Positions 41,882 to 49,408 of a stretch of DNA of 64,000 nt are shown here, one piece after another. The stretch's first letter is position 1. Every line of letters begins with the position of its first letter. Location: positions 1 through 64,000 of the forward strand of contig CAISBR010000002.1 in assembly GCA_903883645.1 (NCBI GenBank), in the 5' to 3' direction. A program made the position numbers and the translations under genes. Below the pieces are notes generated by a model. It was not told the origin of the DNA, made no database searches, and worked only from the letters and a program-made list of their open reading frames with translations. Source of the stretch: an uncultured Myxococcales bacterium (GTDB lineage: Bacteria; Myxococcota_A; UBA9042).

Positions 41882-43567
41882 ATGCTGGCTACCATGTTGC
41901 ACCGTCTCCGTTCGCTTCCGTTGTTCCGTTTGCTGGCCGCCGTGGTCGCAGCGACCTTGCTGCCCTTGGCGATGCCCACCCCGGCGCTGGCCAGTACCGC
42001 CGCCGTGCACCGCTGGCTGACCGAGGCTGCGCTGCGCAAACACCTTCCTAATGGCCAACTTACGCCCCCTACCGAAGACCAACTGGTCGAGTTCTACCTG
42101 TGGCTGGGCCGTACGCTCGCCACCTCGTCGAGCTCGGCAGACCAAGATGCCGGCGATCCAGAGCGATTTCAGAAACGCTTCCCCAGTCCGCGCGCCTTTG
42201 ATGCCTTTGGAATTCGTAGCTTTTTGGGCCTATCGCGCGAGCCGACGCCGGCGGTGTGGGGTCTAGAGGAGTTTGACCGCGAAGGCGCGCCCGAGCGCTT
42301 TAATCTGGTGGTGCAAGGCAGCGCCCAGCCCGACCTGGACCGGCGCAACCAGCAGCGCCTAGCCTACGACGCCGAGCGCAAGCTGCTGCATCTGCCCGAC
42401 GGGCGCCTGGTGCCGGCTGACCCGATCATCTTGAATATGGGCGGCTTAGATGGTCTGTCGAGCCAGGCGCACGCGCACTACCAACTGGCGGCCGACCACC
42501 CCAGCAGCGACCCGGCAGTGCTGCAGAGCGAGCCCTGGAACTTTGTGGTGGCCGCAGGCTTTGACGGCCCGGTCATCACCAGCGCGGCGGAGATGGCGCA
42601 AGTGCACCTCGATATGGCCGTGCTGGCCTGGAGTTGGGCCGATATGTACCCAAATTCGGGGGGTGAGTACATCTCGCTCATGTGGGCGTCAGCCGGGCTA
42701 CACTACGTGCAAGACGCGGCGGGGCCACTCCACAATGTGCAGGTGGGCAGCTACGAGCTCTTTAAACAGGCTAAGATTACGTGGTATTTGCAGGCATTGC
42801 GCACGGGTGGCGGCAAGTTTGCGCCGTTGCCTACGTTCTACGACATTGGTCTAAACCTGCTGAGTAACCTGCATTTGCTGTCGGAGCGCTGGCTGCAGGA
42901 CCGGCTCGACGATGTGCGCAACCGCCGGCCCGCCCCGGCCGAGCTTGTGGCAGCGTGGACGGCGGCGGATACCGATGACCCGGCGCTGCTGGCCGAGCTG
43001 GGCGACAAGCTAAAGCCGCACATGGCCGGGCCGTTCAAGGTGCAGCCGTGGCGCAATGGCGAGGGGGCGGCGCTGCATCTGGTGCACGCCCTGGCCAAGC
43101 TGGGTTCGCGCGACGGTGCCGCGCTGTACGAGGCCACTTTGCACGCCGCCGGGCCGAACGCCACCGCAGTGGGCAGCAAGATCGACGACGAAAAGCCGGC
43201 GCGGCCCGGCGATATGGGCGACGTGGCGAACGGCAAGGTGGCTGAGGCACTGGGCACGCTCGATCATCTGCACGCCAAGGCGATGCGGCGGGCGGTAACG
43301 GCGACCCGGTTGTATTGGCAAGCTTTTCATCAGGGTAGTGGCGATGCGGCGGCGCGACGGCTGCGGCACATGGGCCTCGACCGGATGGAGGCCGAAGAGG
43401 CGCGTGTGGCCGCCTACTTGAAGCATCCGGGCGCGCGAACGAGCACGACCGAGGTGGTGGCGTGGGTTTGGCCGGCCGAGCTGGGCACGGCGTTCGCGCT
43501 ATTTATGCTGGTGGCGGTTGGCTTTGTGTGGCGCCGCCGGCGAAAGTCGACGTTGCCGGCGATTTAG
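41882..43567 (+). CDS. secreted zinc phospholipase C-like protein with C-terminal membrane anchor
   Basis: A 561-residue protein with a signal peptide (cleavage probably after ALA around residue 37). Zinc-ligand candidates of the S1/P1 nuclease-phospholipase C superfamily are visible: HRWLTEAAL near the mature N-terminus and the signature HYVQDAAGPLHNV (His-X3-Asp-X4-Pro-X-His-like). The middle region has further His/Asp clusters. Near the C-terminus a hydrophobic helix (ELGTAFALFMLVAVGFVW) is followed by Arg/Lys (RRRRKS), giving a membrane-anchored tail similar to sorting signals. Lipid or nucleic acid may be the substrate. The following gene starts 28 bp downstream with a strong ribosome binding site. 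Confidence 0.75.
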   Translation: MLATMLHRLRSLPLFRLLAAVVAATLLPLAMPTPALASTAAVHRWLTEAALRKHLPNGQLTPPTEDQLVEFYLWLGRTLATSSSSADQDAGDPERFQKRFPSPRAFDAFGIRSFLGLSREPTPAVWGLEEFDREGAPERFNLVVQGSAQPDLDRRNQQRLAYDAERKLLHLPDGRLVPADPIILNMGGLDGLSSQAHAHYQLAADHPSSDPAVLQSEPWNFVVAAGFDGPVITSAAEMAQVHLDMAVLAWSWADMYPNSGGEYISLMWASAGLHYVQDAAGPLHNVQVGSYELFKQAKITWYLQALRTGGGKFAPLPTFYDIGLNLLSNLHLLSERWLQDRLDDVRNRRPAPAELVAAWTAADTDDPALLAELGDKLKPHMAGPFKVQPWRNGEGAALHLVHALAKLGSRDGAALYEATLHAAGPNATAVGSKIDDEKPARPGDMGDVANGKVAEALGTLDHLHAKAMRRAVTATRLYWQAFHQGSGDAAARRLRHMGLDRMEAEEARVAAYLKHPGARTSTTEVVAWVWPAELGTAFALFMLVAVGFVWRRRRKSTLPAI

Positions 43568-43595
43568 TCGAACCCCCCAATCGCAAAGGAGTCGA

Positions 43596-44759
43596 ATGCA
43601 CGCCGAAGTTCGCAGTTGGCAAGCGCGGCTAGCCGCCGTGTGCACCGAGCCGCAGCACACTACCCAGCATTTTTCGAGCCTGCGCGCTGGCTTGCGTACC
43701 CTTTACCCCGACCACGCCGACGGTTGCGACCGTGTGCTTGCGGAACTGTGGCAAAATGCCACACCTACGGTGCGCGCGACGCTGTTGGCGCCACTGTGCG
43801 ACGAACTGCAACCGGGGCCGCAACTTACCAGCGCGATGATGGTCAGTGTGGCGCAGGGCGATGCGCGCTCGGCCAACGCGGCTCTGCGGACTCTTGGCGA
43901 GGGCAATGGTCTAGATCCCCAGCAATGGTGCCAAGTTGGCTTGGTGGCGCACGCCCAGCGCAGTCAGCCCGTGCCCGATATTGAGGCAGCTGCGTTCTTG
44001 GCGCGGTATGGGCCTGGCGAGTCGCTGGCGACGGTGGCACTTACCGCCTTTCGCCAGGGGCCCGAAGACGCGGACGACCGGCTGCTGGCACTGGCCGGCC
44101 TTGGGCGCTTTGACGACGCGCGCGTGCCCGGTTGGCTGCTGGCGATGGCGCATAGTGGGAGTGCCCATCTCGAGGTCATTCAGGCAGCGGCGCAGTGGCT
44201 TGAGCGCGACCCGCAACAAGCGGCCGAGCTGCTCGAGGCGGTGGCGAGCGCCGATCAGGGCCTTGATGCCATTGCTCGCTGGTCGGCGGTGCAGGGCCTG
44301 TGCCATGTGCGGGGTGCGGCGGCCTTGCCGCAGGTGCTGGCAGCGTGGAGAGCGGGCGGAGAGGATCTACATGCCGATTATACAAATGGATTACTGGCAT
44401 TGATCCTAAATCTTGAACCCAGCTTGGCACAGGGCGGCGACGAGGCATTGCGGCGGGCGGCGGTGGCCATGGGCGCTCCGAGCTGGCCCGCACTACCTGG
44501 GCTGCTTGAGCGTGTGGCGTCGCGCGATGTTCGAGTAGCGCGGCAGGCGGCCACCCAACTCGGCTCGGCGCATCCGGCGGTGCAACAGCGGGCAGGGGTC
44601 GAGGCCACGCTGGTGGCACGCAAGCAACTGCTGGGCACATTGCTGCCGGCGGCACCTGCGGGGGCGCTGGGATCCGGTTGGCAGCCCAATTTCCAACGAC
44701 TTGCGAGTGCGGAGCGGCGGCTACTTGAGGAGCAAGAGGCGGCGTGGCTCAAGCTATGA
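43596..44759 (+). CDS. helical repeat (HEAT-like) protein
   Basis: A 387-residue soluble protein with AAAGGAG before the ATG. The sequence is a succession of amphipathic helices rich in Ala, Leu and Arg (LAELWQNATPTVRATLLAPL, VALTAFRQGPEDADDRLLALAGLGRF, VIQAAAQWLERDPQQAAELLEAVAS). These recall HEAT or PBS-lyase-type repeats that act as scaffolds. No enzyme motif was seen. It follows the phospholipase-like gene by 28 bp and may be cotranscribed. The function is unknown. Confidence 0.65.
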   Translation: MHAEVRSWQARLAAVCTEPQHTTQHFSSLRAGLRTLYPDHADGCDRVLAELWQNATPTVRATLLAPLCDELQPGPQLTSAMMVSVAQGDARSANAALRTLGEGNGLDPQQWCQVGLVAHAQRSQPVPDIEAAAFLARYGPGESLATVALTAFRQGPEDADDRLLALAGLGRFDDARVPGWLLAMAHSGSAHLEVIQAAAQWLERDPQQAAELLEAVASADQGLDAIARWSAVQGLCHVRGAAALPQVLAAWRAGGEDLHADYTNGLLALILNLEPSLAQGGDEALRRAAVAMGAPSWPALPGLLERVASRDVRVARQAATQLGSAHPAVQQRAGVEATLVARKQLLGTLLPAAPAGALGSGWQPNFQRLASAERRLLEEQEAAWLKL

Positions 44760-44843
44760 CCGCCGCGCCCCTTGTTTCTGGGGCCGCCATGACCGATTCT
44801 CGCTGCGCGCCACGCGCTGGCCTATGCGCGCAGGATTTTGCCG

Positions 44844-45365
44844 ATGAAGCTGCACATCTCGCTGATTGGATTGGTACTCTATAGCCTCACCCTGCTGGGT
44901 GCCTGCCAGCGACCGCAGCCGCACGCCGCGGGTCCTGTTGCCTCGCAACCTGCTGTTGCGCCACAACAATCGCCCCCATCTGCCGTCGTGAATCCGCCGC
45001 AAGCGCCCCCTCGGCCCGCGGCGCCGACGATGCAAGTGCTGCGCCCGGGCGAGACGCCTAAGTTTGCCGCGGGGCCCAAGTCCGAGCTCGACGAGCTGAG
45101 CGATGTGGCGATGAACGCGCTCGCGCAGTTTCCGGCCGTGCGGGCGGGGCTAAGGCGGGTCTGTGTGTCGCTGGTCGACTTTAAAATCGACGGCGACCAC
45201 GCGGAGGGCGATCTGCGCGAAAAACATGGAGGTGGCTGTGCCGGCGACCCGGGTGTGGCCCCCAAGATCGGTGCGCTGCGGGTTATGCGCAAGGACCGCA
45301 GTGTGCTGGCCTACGACGTGATTAACGACGCATACGTGCCCATCGAGAAGTACCAGGGGCCCTAG
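44844..45365 (+). CDS. small lipoprotein of unknown function
   Basis: A 173-residue lipoprotein with lipobox LLGAC, followed by a Pro/Ala/Gln-rich linker (about residues 24-70) and a compact C-terminal domain with two Cys (RRVCVSLVDFKIDGDHA and GGGCAGDPG). Possibly a periplasmic or surface domain of alpha/beta type. The ATG at 44844 is preferred over an in-frame TTG 6 bp upstream. It precedes tex by 16 bp. No homologous family was recognised. Confidence 0.65.
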   Translation: MKLHISLIGLVLYSLTLLGACQRPQPHAAGPVASQPAVAPQQSPPSAVVNPPQAPPRPAAPTMQVLRPGETPKFAAGPKSELDELSDVAMNALAQFPAVRAGLRRVCVSLVDFKIDGDHAEGDLREKHGGGCAGDPGVAPKIGALRVMRKDRSVLAYDVINDAYVPIEKYQGP

Positions 45366-45381
45366 GCCCGAGCGAGAGCCC

Positions 45382-47565
45382 ATGAGTGCGCCCCAGCCCA
45401 TTGATCCGCAAACCCAGACATTGATTGAGCAAGTTGCCCGGCAGCTACACTTGACTGCGCCCGCGGTTGCGGCGGCCGTAGGTCTGTTTGGCGGCGGCGC
45501 GACGGTGCCGTTTGTGGCGCGCTACCGTAAAGAAGCCACTGGGGGGCTCGACGAGCAGCAGCTGCGCGACGTGCAGACGGCCCATGCCGAGGCCAAGGCT
45601 TTGGCCGATCGGCGCACGGCTATCCTAAATAGTCTAGCGGAGTTGGGTGTACTCACCCCCGCGCTCGAGACGGCGGTGCGAGCGGCGGCCGATCGCGCCA
45701 CGCTCGAAGACGTGTACCTGCCCTATCGGCCCAAGCGGCGCACGCGGGCACAGGTGGCGCGCGAAAAAGGCTTGGAGCCCCTAGCGTTGCGTATCCTAAG
45801 TCAGCCGCTGAACGGGCAGCCTCAGCGCGAGGCGCAGGCATTCGTCGATGCCGACAAGGGGGTAGGCGACACCGAGGCGGCGTTGGCGGGTGCCCGCGAT
45901 ATTGTGGCCGAAAACGTGAGTGAACGCGCGGAGATCCGTGCCGATCTGCGGGCCGCCGCGCTGCGCCATGGGCGGGTGGCGTGCAAAAAGAAGCGCGGGG
46001 AACTGCCCGCCGAAGCCCAGAAATTTCGTGACTATTTTGACCATACCGAAGCCGTGGCGCAGCTGCCGTCGCACCGCTACCTGGCGATGTGCCGTGGCGA
46101 GACGGAGGGTGCACTTGCCGTAGACCTGCAAGGCGAAGACCAGGCCTGGCAGGCCGAAGTACTGCGGCGCATTGGCCATCAACCTCGCTCGCCGTTTGGC
46201 GATTTGCTGCGCGAAGCAGTGGCCGATGGCTGGGAGCGGCTGCTGTGGCCGGCCATCACATCGGCCGTGCGCGGCGAGCTGAAAGAGCGCGCGGATCGCG
46301 AGGCTATCTCTGTATTTGCTCAGAATCTGGGCGATTTGCTGCTGGCAGCGCCGCTGGGTCCGCAGCCGGTGCTGGGGCTGGATCCAGGGCTGCGCACGGG
46401 CTGCAAGCTGGTGGCGGTCGACGCCCAGGGCCGGCATCTGCACAACACGGTGCTGTACTTGGTTCAGGGCGAGGCGTCGCAAGCGCGGGCACAGCAAGAC
46501 CTTTTGCGGGCGATCGACAAGTATAAGCCGGTGGCGATCGCAGTGGGCAATGGCACGGGCGGGCGCGAGGCCGAGGCGTTCGCCAAACAAGCCTTGCGCG
46601 ACGCGAACTTAGCCAAGCTGCCGGTGGTGATGGTCAGCGAGGCGGGCGCGAGCGTCTACAGCGCGTCGGAGTTGGCGCGGGCGCAGCACCCCGAGTTGGA
46701 TGTGACCGTGCGGGGTTCGCTGTCGATCGCCAGGCGACTGCAAGATCCGCTGGCCGAGCTGGTGCAGATCGAGGCCAAGGCCATTGGCGTGGGCCAGTAC
46801 CAGCACGACGTGGACCAGGCCCAACTAGAGCAAAAGCTGAGTGAAGTCGTGGAGTCGTGCGTAAATCGCGTGGGGGTCGAGCTCAATACCGCCAGCGCGT
46901 CGCTCCTGCAGCACGTGGCCGGCATTGGGCCCAGCCTGGCCAAGAAGATCGTAGCCCACCGCGACGAAGCGGGGCCGTTTGCTAGCAGACAAGCTCTTTT
47001 GAAGGTCAAGGGGTTAGGGCCCAAAGCCTTTGAGCAGGCGGCGGGCTTCTTGCGGATTCGGGGTGGCAATGAGCCACTCGATGCTTCAGCCGTGCACCCC
47101 GAGCGCTACGCCGTGGTACGACAGATGGCCCGCGACTTGAAGACGGATGTGGCGCACCTGATCGGCAACCACGGGGTTCTACAGCAGATTGATACCAAGC
47201 ACTATGTCGCTGGCGATGTGGGCGAGCCAACCGTGCGCGACATTGTGAGCGAGCTCGACAAGCCGGGCCGCGACCCGCGCCAGCAGTTTGAGGTGGTGCA
47301 GTTTCGCGACGACGTGCGCACCATGGCCGACCTGACGCCGGGGATGCGTCTGCCTGGAATTGTTACGAATGTCGCCGCGTTCGGTGCCTTTGTCGACTTG
47401 GGTGTGCACCAAGACGGGCTGGTGCACGTATCGCAGCTGGCCGACCGCTTCGTCAAAGATCCGCGCGAGGTTGTTACGGTGGGGCAGCGCGTCGAGGTCA
47501 CGGTGGTCGAGGTCGATCTGGCCCGCAAGCGTATCGCGCTGACGATGAAGCAACAGAAAATCTAG
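45382..47565 (+). CDS. tex: RNA-binding transcription accessory protein Tex
   Basis: A 727-residue Tex-family protein. Starts with the conserved N-terminal helical region (VGLFGGGATVPFVARYRKEATGGLDE), followed by a YqgF/RuvC-like domain (VLGLDPGLRTGCKLVAVD). Then come helix-hairpin-helix motifs (LNTASASLLQHVAGIGPSLAKKIVAHRDEAGPFASR) and a C-terminal S1 domain (GIVTNVAAFGAFVDLGVHQDGLVHVSQL). Tex proteins bind RNA and affect transcription and translation. Coupled loosely to the lipoprotein gene upstream; converges with the SUMF1-fold gene. Confidence 0.95.
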   Translation: MSAPQPIDPQTQTLIEQVARQLHLTAPAVAAAVGLFGGGATVPFVARYRKEATGGLDEQQLRDVQTAHAEAKALADRRTAILNSLAELGVLTPALETAVRAAADRATLEDVYLPYRPKRRTRAQVAREKGLEPLALRILSQPLNGQPQREAQAFVDADKGVGDTEAALAGARDIVAENVSERAEIRADLRAAALRHGRVACKKKRGELPAEAQKFRDYFDHTEAVAQLPSHRYLAMCRGETEGALAVDLQGEDQAWQAEVLRRIGHQPRSPFGDLLREAVADGWERLLWPAITSAVRGELKERADREAISVFAQNLGDLLLAAPLGPQPVLGLDPGLRTGCKLVAVDAQGRHLHNTVLYLVQGEASQARAQQDLLRAIDKYKPVAIAVGNGTGGREAEAFAKQALRDANLAKLPVVMVSEAGASVYSASELARAQHPELDVTVRGSLSIARRLQDPLAELVQIEAKAIGVGQYQHDVDQAQLEQKLSEVVESCVNRVGVELNTASASLLQHVAGIGPSLAKKIVAHRDEAGPFASRQALLKVKGLGPKAFEQAAGFLRIRGGNEPLDASAVHPERYAVVRQMARDLKTDVAHLIGNHGVLQQIDTKHYVAGDVGEPTVRDIVSELDKPGRDPRQQFEVVQFRDDVRTMADLTPGMRLPGIVTNVAAFGAFVDLGVHQDGLVHVSQLADRFVKDPREVVTVGQRVEVTVVEVDLARKRIALTMKQQKI

Positions 47566-47576
47566 TAAAGTCAGCT

Positions 47577-47619
47577 AGTAGAAAATGGCTGCCATTACTT
47601 CTTCACCATTACTTCTTCA
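47577..47619. repeat. short duplications between convergent genes
   Basis: Two exact 14-bp tandem copies (47592-47605 and 47606-47619), the second covering the last codons of the SUMF1-fold gene. They are preceded by a 17-bp AT-rich element (47577-47593) that shares 13 bases with units of the array at 52666-52770. Confidence 0.6.
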
Positions 47620-48496
47620 TCGCCTTGACTTCGGCGACGCTGGCGGCACAGCGAAAGCCAAAGTGGTGGTACGGCTTGTTGGCGGGGAAGTGGGGGCGGC
47701 GCCAGACCGCGGTGGCCATGTGCGGCGGCCAATACCACGAGCCGCCTTTGACCAGCTTTTGCTCGTGGCCGGGGCACTCGGCCTTGCCGCCACAAGGGCC
47801 TTTGGGATCTGGGCCTAAGCAGTCCTTGCCGCAGTTGGCGAAGCTGGTGGTGTACCAGTCGGCGACCCATTCCCAGGCGTTGCCGCTCATGTCGTACAGG
47901 CCGTAGACGCCGGCTGGGCGCGTGCCGACTTCGAGCGTGCGACCTTTTTCGGGGTTGGGCGGCAGTTTGGGAGTACCGCACCCTCGACCCGTTTTATCCA
48001 TGATTACAGCACGTTTACAGTCTGCCGGCTCGTTACCCCACGGGTGGGTGTTGCCGTCGGGGCCGCGCGCCGCCTTTTCCCACTCGGCCTCGCTGGGCAG
48101 GTGCTTGCCCTGCGCTTTGCAGAACTGCGCGGCATCGAACCAACTCATTCCGACCATCGGCTGCTTGGGGCGGTCGTAGTCGTTGTACGCGGGGTGCGAG
48201 CGCACGCACTTCTTGGCCTTCGAGCAAGCCAGGTAGTCACCGTACGTGACCTCGTAGATATCCATAAAATAGGTCTGCATCCAAATACTTGCGAGCGGAT
48301 GGGCGTTCTTGGGGCCCGTGTCCGTACCCCGGTAAAATGGCCCGCCAGGGATGCACGCCATGCCAGCCGGCGCCCCCTCGCAAGCGGCGGCCTGAGCACC
48401 GGCAGCAGCGGCGGCTGGCGGCGGCAGCGACACCGGCGCAGAGGGTTGAGGGGCAGCAGCTACAGCAAGGTCGACAAGAAGGGCGAGGAAGTTCAT
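47609..48496 (-). CDS. SUMF1-fold (formylglycine-generating enzyme-like) protein lacking the catalytic cysteines
   Basis: A 295-residue secreted protein. The signal-like start is followed by a short Ala/Pro-rich linker. The fold signatures of the sulfatase-modifying-factor family are present: PGGPFYRGTD, IWMQTYFMDIYEVTYGDYLA, MVGMSWFDAAQFCKAQGKHLPSEAEWEKAARG, and NAWEWVADWY. The final block KLVKGGSWYWPPH...FGFRCA lacks the paired Cys of true formylglycine generators (the GGS motif is followed by Trp-Tyr-Trp). It is therefore probably a binding or structural SUMF1 domain, not an enzyme. Ends 44 bp from tex, tail to tail. Confidence 0.85.
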   Translation of the reverse strand: MNFLALLVDLAVAAAPQPSAPVSLPPPAAAAAGAQAAACEGAPAGMACIPGGPFYRGTDTGPKNAHPLASIWMQTYFMDIYEVTYGDYLACSKAKKCVRSHPAYNDYDRPKQPMVGMSWFDAAQFCKAQGKHLPSEAEWEKAARGPDGNTHPWGNEPADCKRAVIMDKTGRGCGTPKLPPNPEKGRTLEVGTRPAGVYGLYDMSGNAWEWVADWYTTSFANCGKDCLGPDPKGPCGGKAECPGHEQKLVKGGSWYWPPHMATAVWRRPHFPANKPYHHFGFRCAASVAEVKAMKK

Positions 48497-48671
48497 GGGC
48501 GGTAGCGTAGACCGCTTTGACCGCGCTGTCGAAAACCCGTACTGCACTGCCCCAACCACTACAATTCAGCACAAGATGTGCGGTTTTTTGCGTGACCACC
48601 GGCGCGGGCATCTGCTAGTATCGTGGCGCGGTGTCGCCCGGAAACGGCGGCGGCAAATCGCGGGAGGTTGC

Positions 48672-49343
48672 ATGATGTTGCCTGGGCTAACGTGGCAAAA
48701 CTGGCGGCGGGCTACTGCCCATATGGCGGCGTTGCTCGCACTCGCGCTGAGCGGTGTGGCGGCGATTTCGACACCGGCGCACGCCATGACGGTGTTGCAG
48801 GTCGATCTAAAGGCCCTGGTCGCAACTGCGAATGTGGTGCTTTATGGGCCGATTGCCAAGACCCGCGTGCTCGACGAGCGCAAAGCCGGCCGGGGCGTGT
48901 GGACCGAATTTACCCTGGACGTTCGCGAGGTATGGAAGGGTGACGCCAAGCTCGCTGGCAAGCCCTTTGCCTGGCGCCATATCGGCGGTACCACCGCGGA
49001 TGGGATGACGGTCGCGGTGCCCGGAATGCCGACCTTTGCGGCCGGCGAGGAAGTGATCGTCGTCTTAGAAAAGACTAACGATTCGTACGTAGTTTCAGGC
49101 GGTCCGCAGGGCAAGTTTAGTGTGCAGGTGCGGCCCAATGGCACACGCATCGTCAAGCGCGACCTGCCCGACGTGAACTTTGTGCAGCGCGATGCCAGTG
49201 GCCGGCTCGAGTCGGCGGGCAAGGCCGTGAGCATCCTGCGCTCTCTCGACGAAATGCGAGCTGAAATCCAAGGTTATGTGGCTACTGCCAAGAAGATCGG
49301 TGTGCCAACTCCGCCCGCAGCCAAGACCGGCTCCGTAAAGTGA
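48672..49343 (+). CDS. secreted protein of unknown function, upstream of a MYXO-CTERM protease
   Basis: A 223-residue protein with GGGAGG 5 bp before the ATG. A cleavable signal peptide ends AHA near residue 36. The mature domain alternates strand motifs (VDLKALVATANVVLYGPI, EFTLDVREVWKGDAK, VIVVLEKTNDSYVVSGGPQGKF, then a basic middle) without Cys. This resembles small secreted domains found beside matrixin-like proteins in myxobacteria. The next gene follows after 65 bp, so the pair may act together at the cell surface. No specific function is assigned. Confidence 0.7.
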   Translation: MMLPGLTWQNWRRATAHMAALLALALSGVAAISTPAHAMTVLQVDLKALVATANVVLYGPIAKTRVLDERKAGRGVWTEFTLDVREVWKGDAKLAGKPFAWRHIGGTTADGMTVAVPGMPTFAAGEEVIVVLEKTNDSYVVSGGPQGKFSVQVRPNGTRIVKRDLPDVNFVQRDASGRLESAGKAVSILRSLDEMRAEIQGYVATAKKIGVPTPPAAKTGSVK

Positions 49344-49408
49344 CACGCGTCTGAACGGCGCGCTCCGTAAGCCAAACCGCCGTACGCGGCGCCCCCGGAC
49401 TCGAATAC

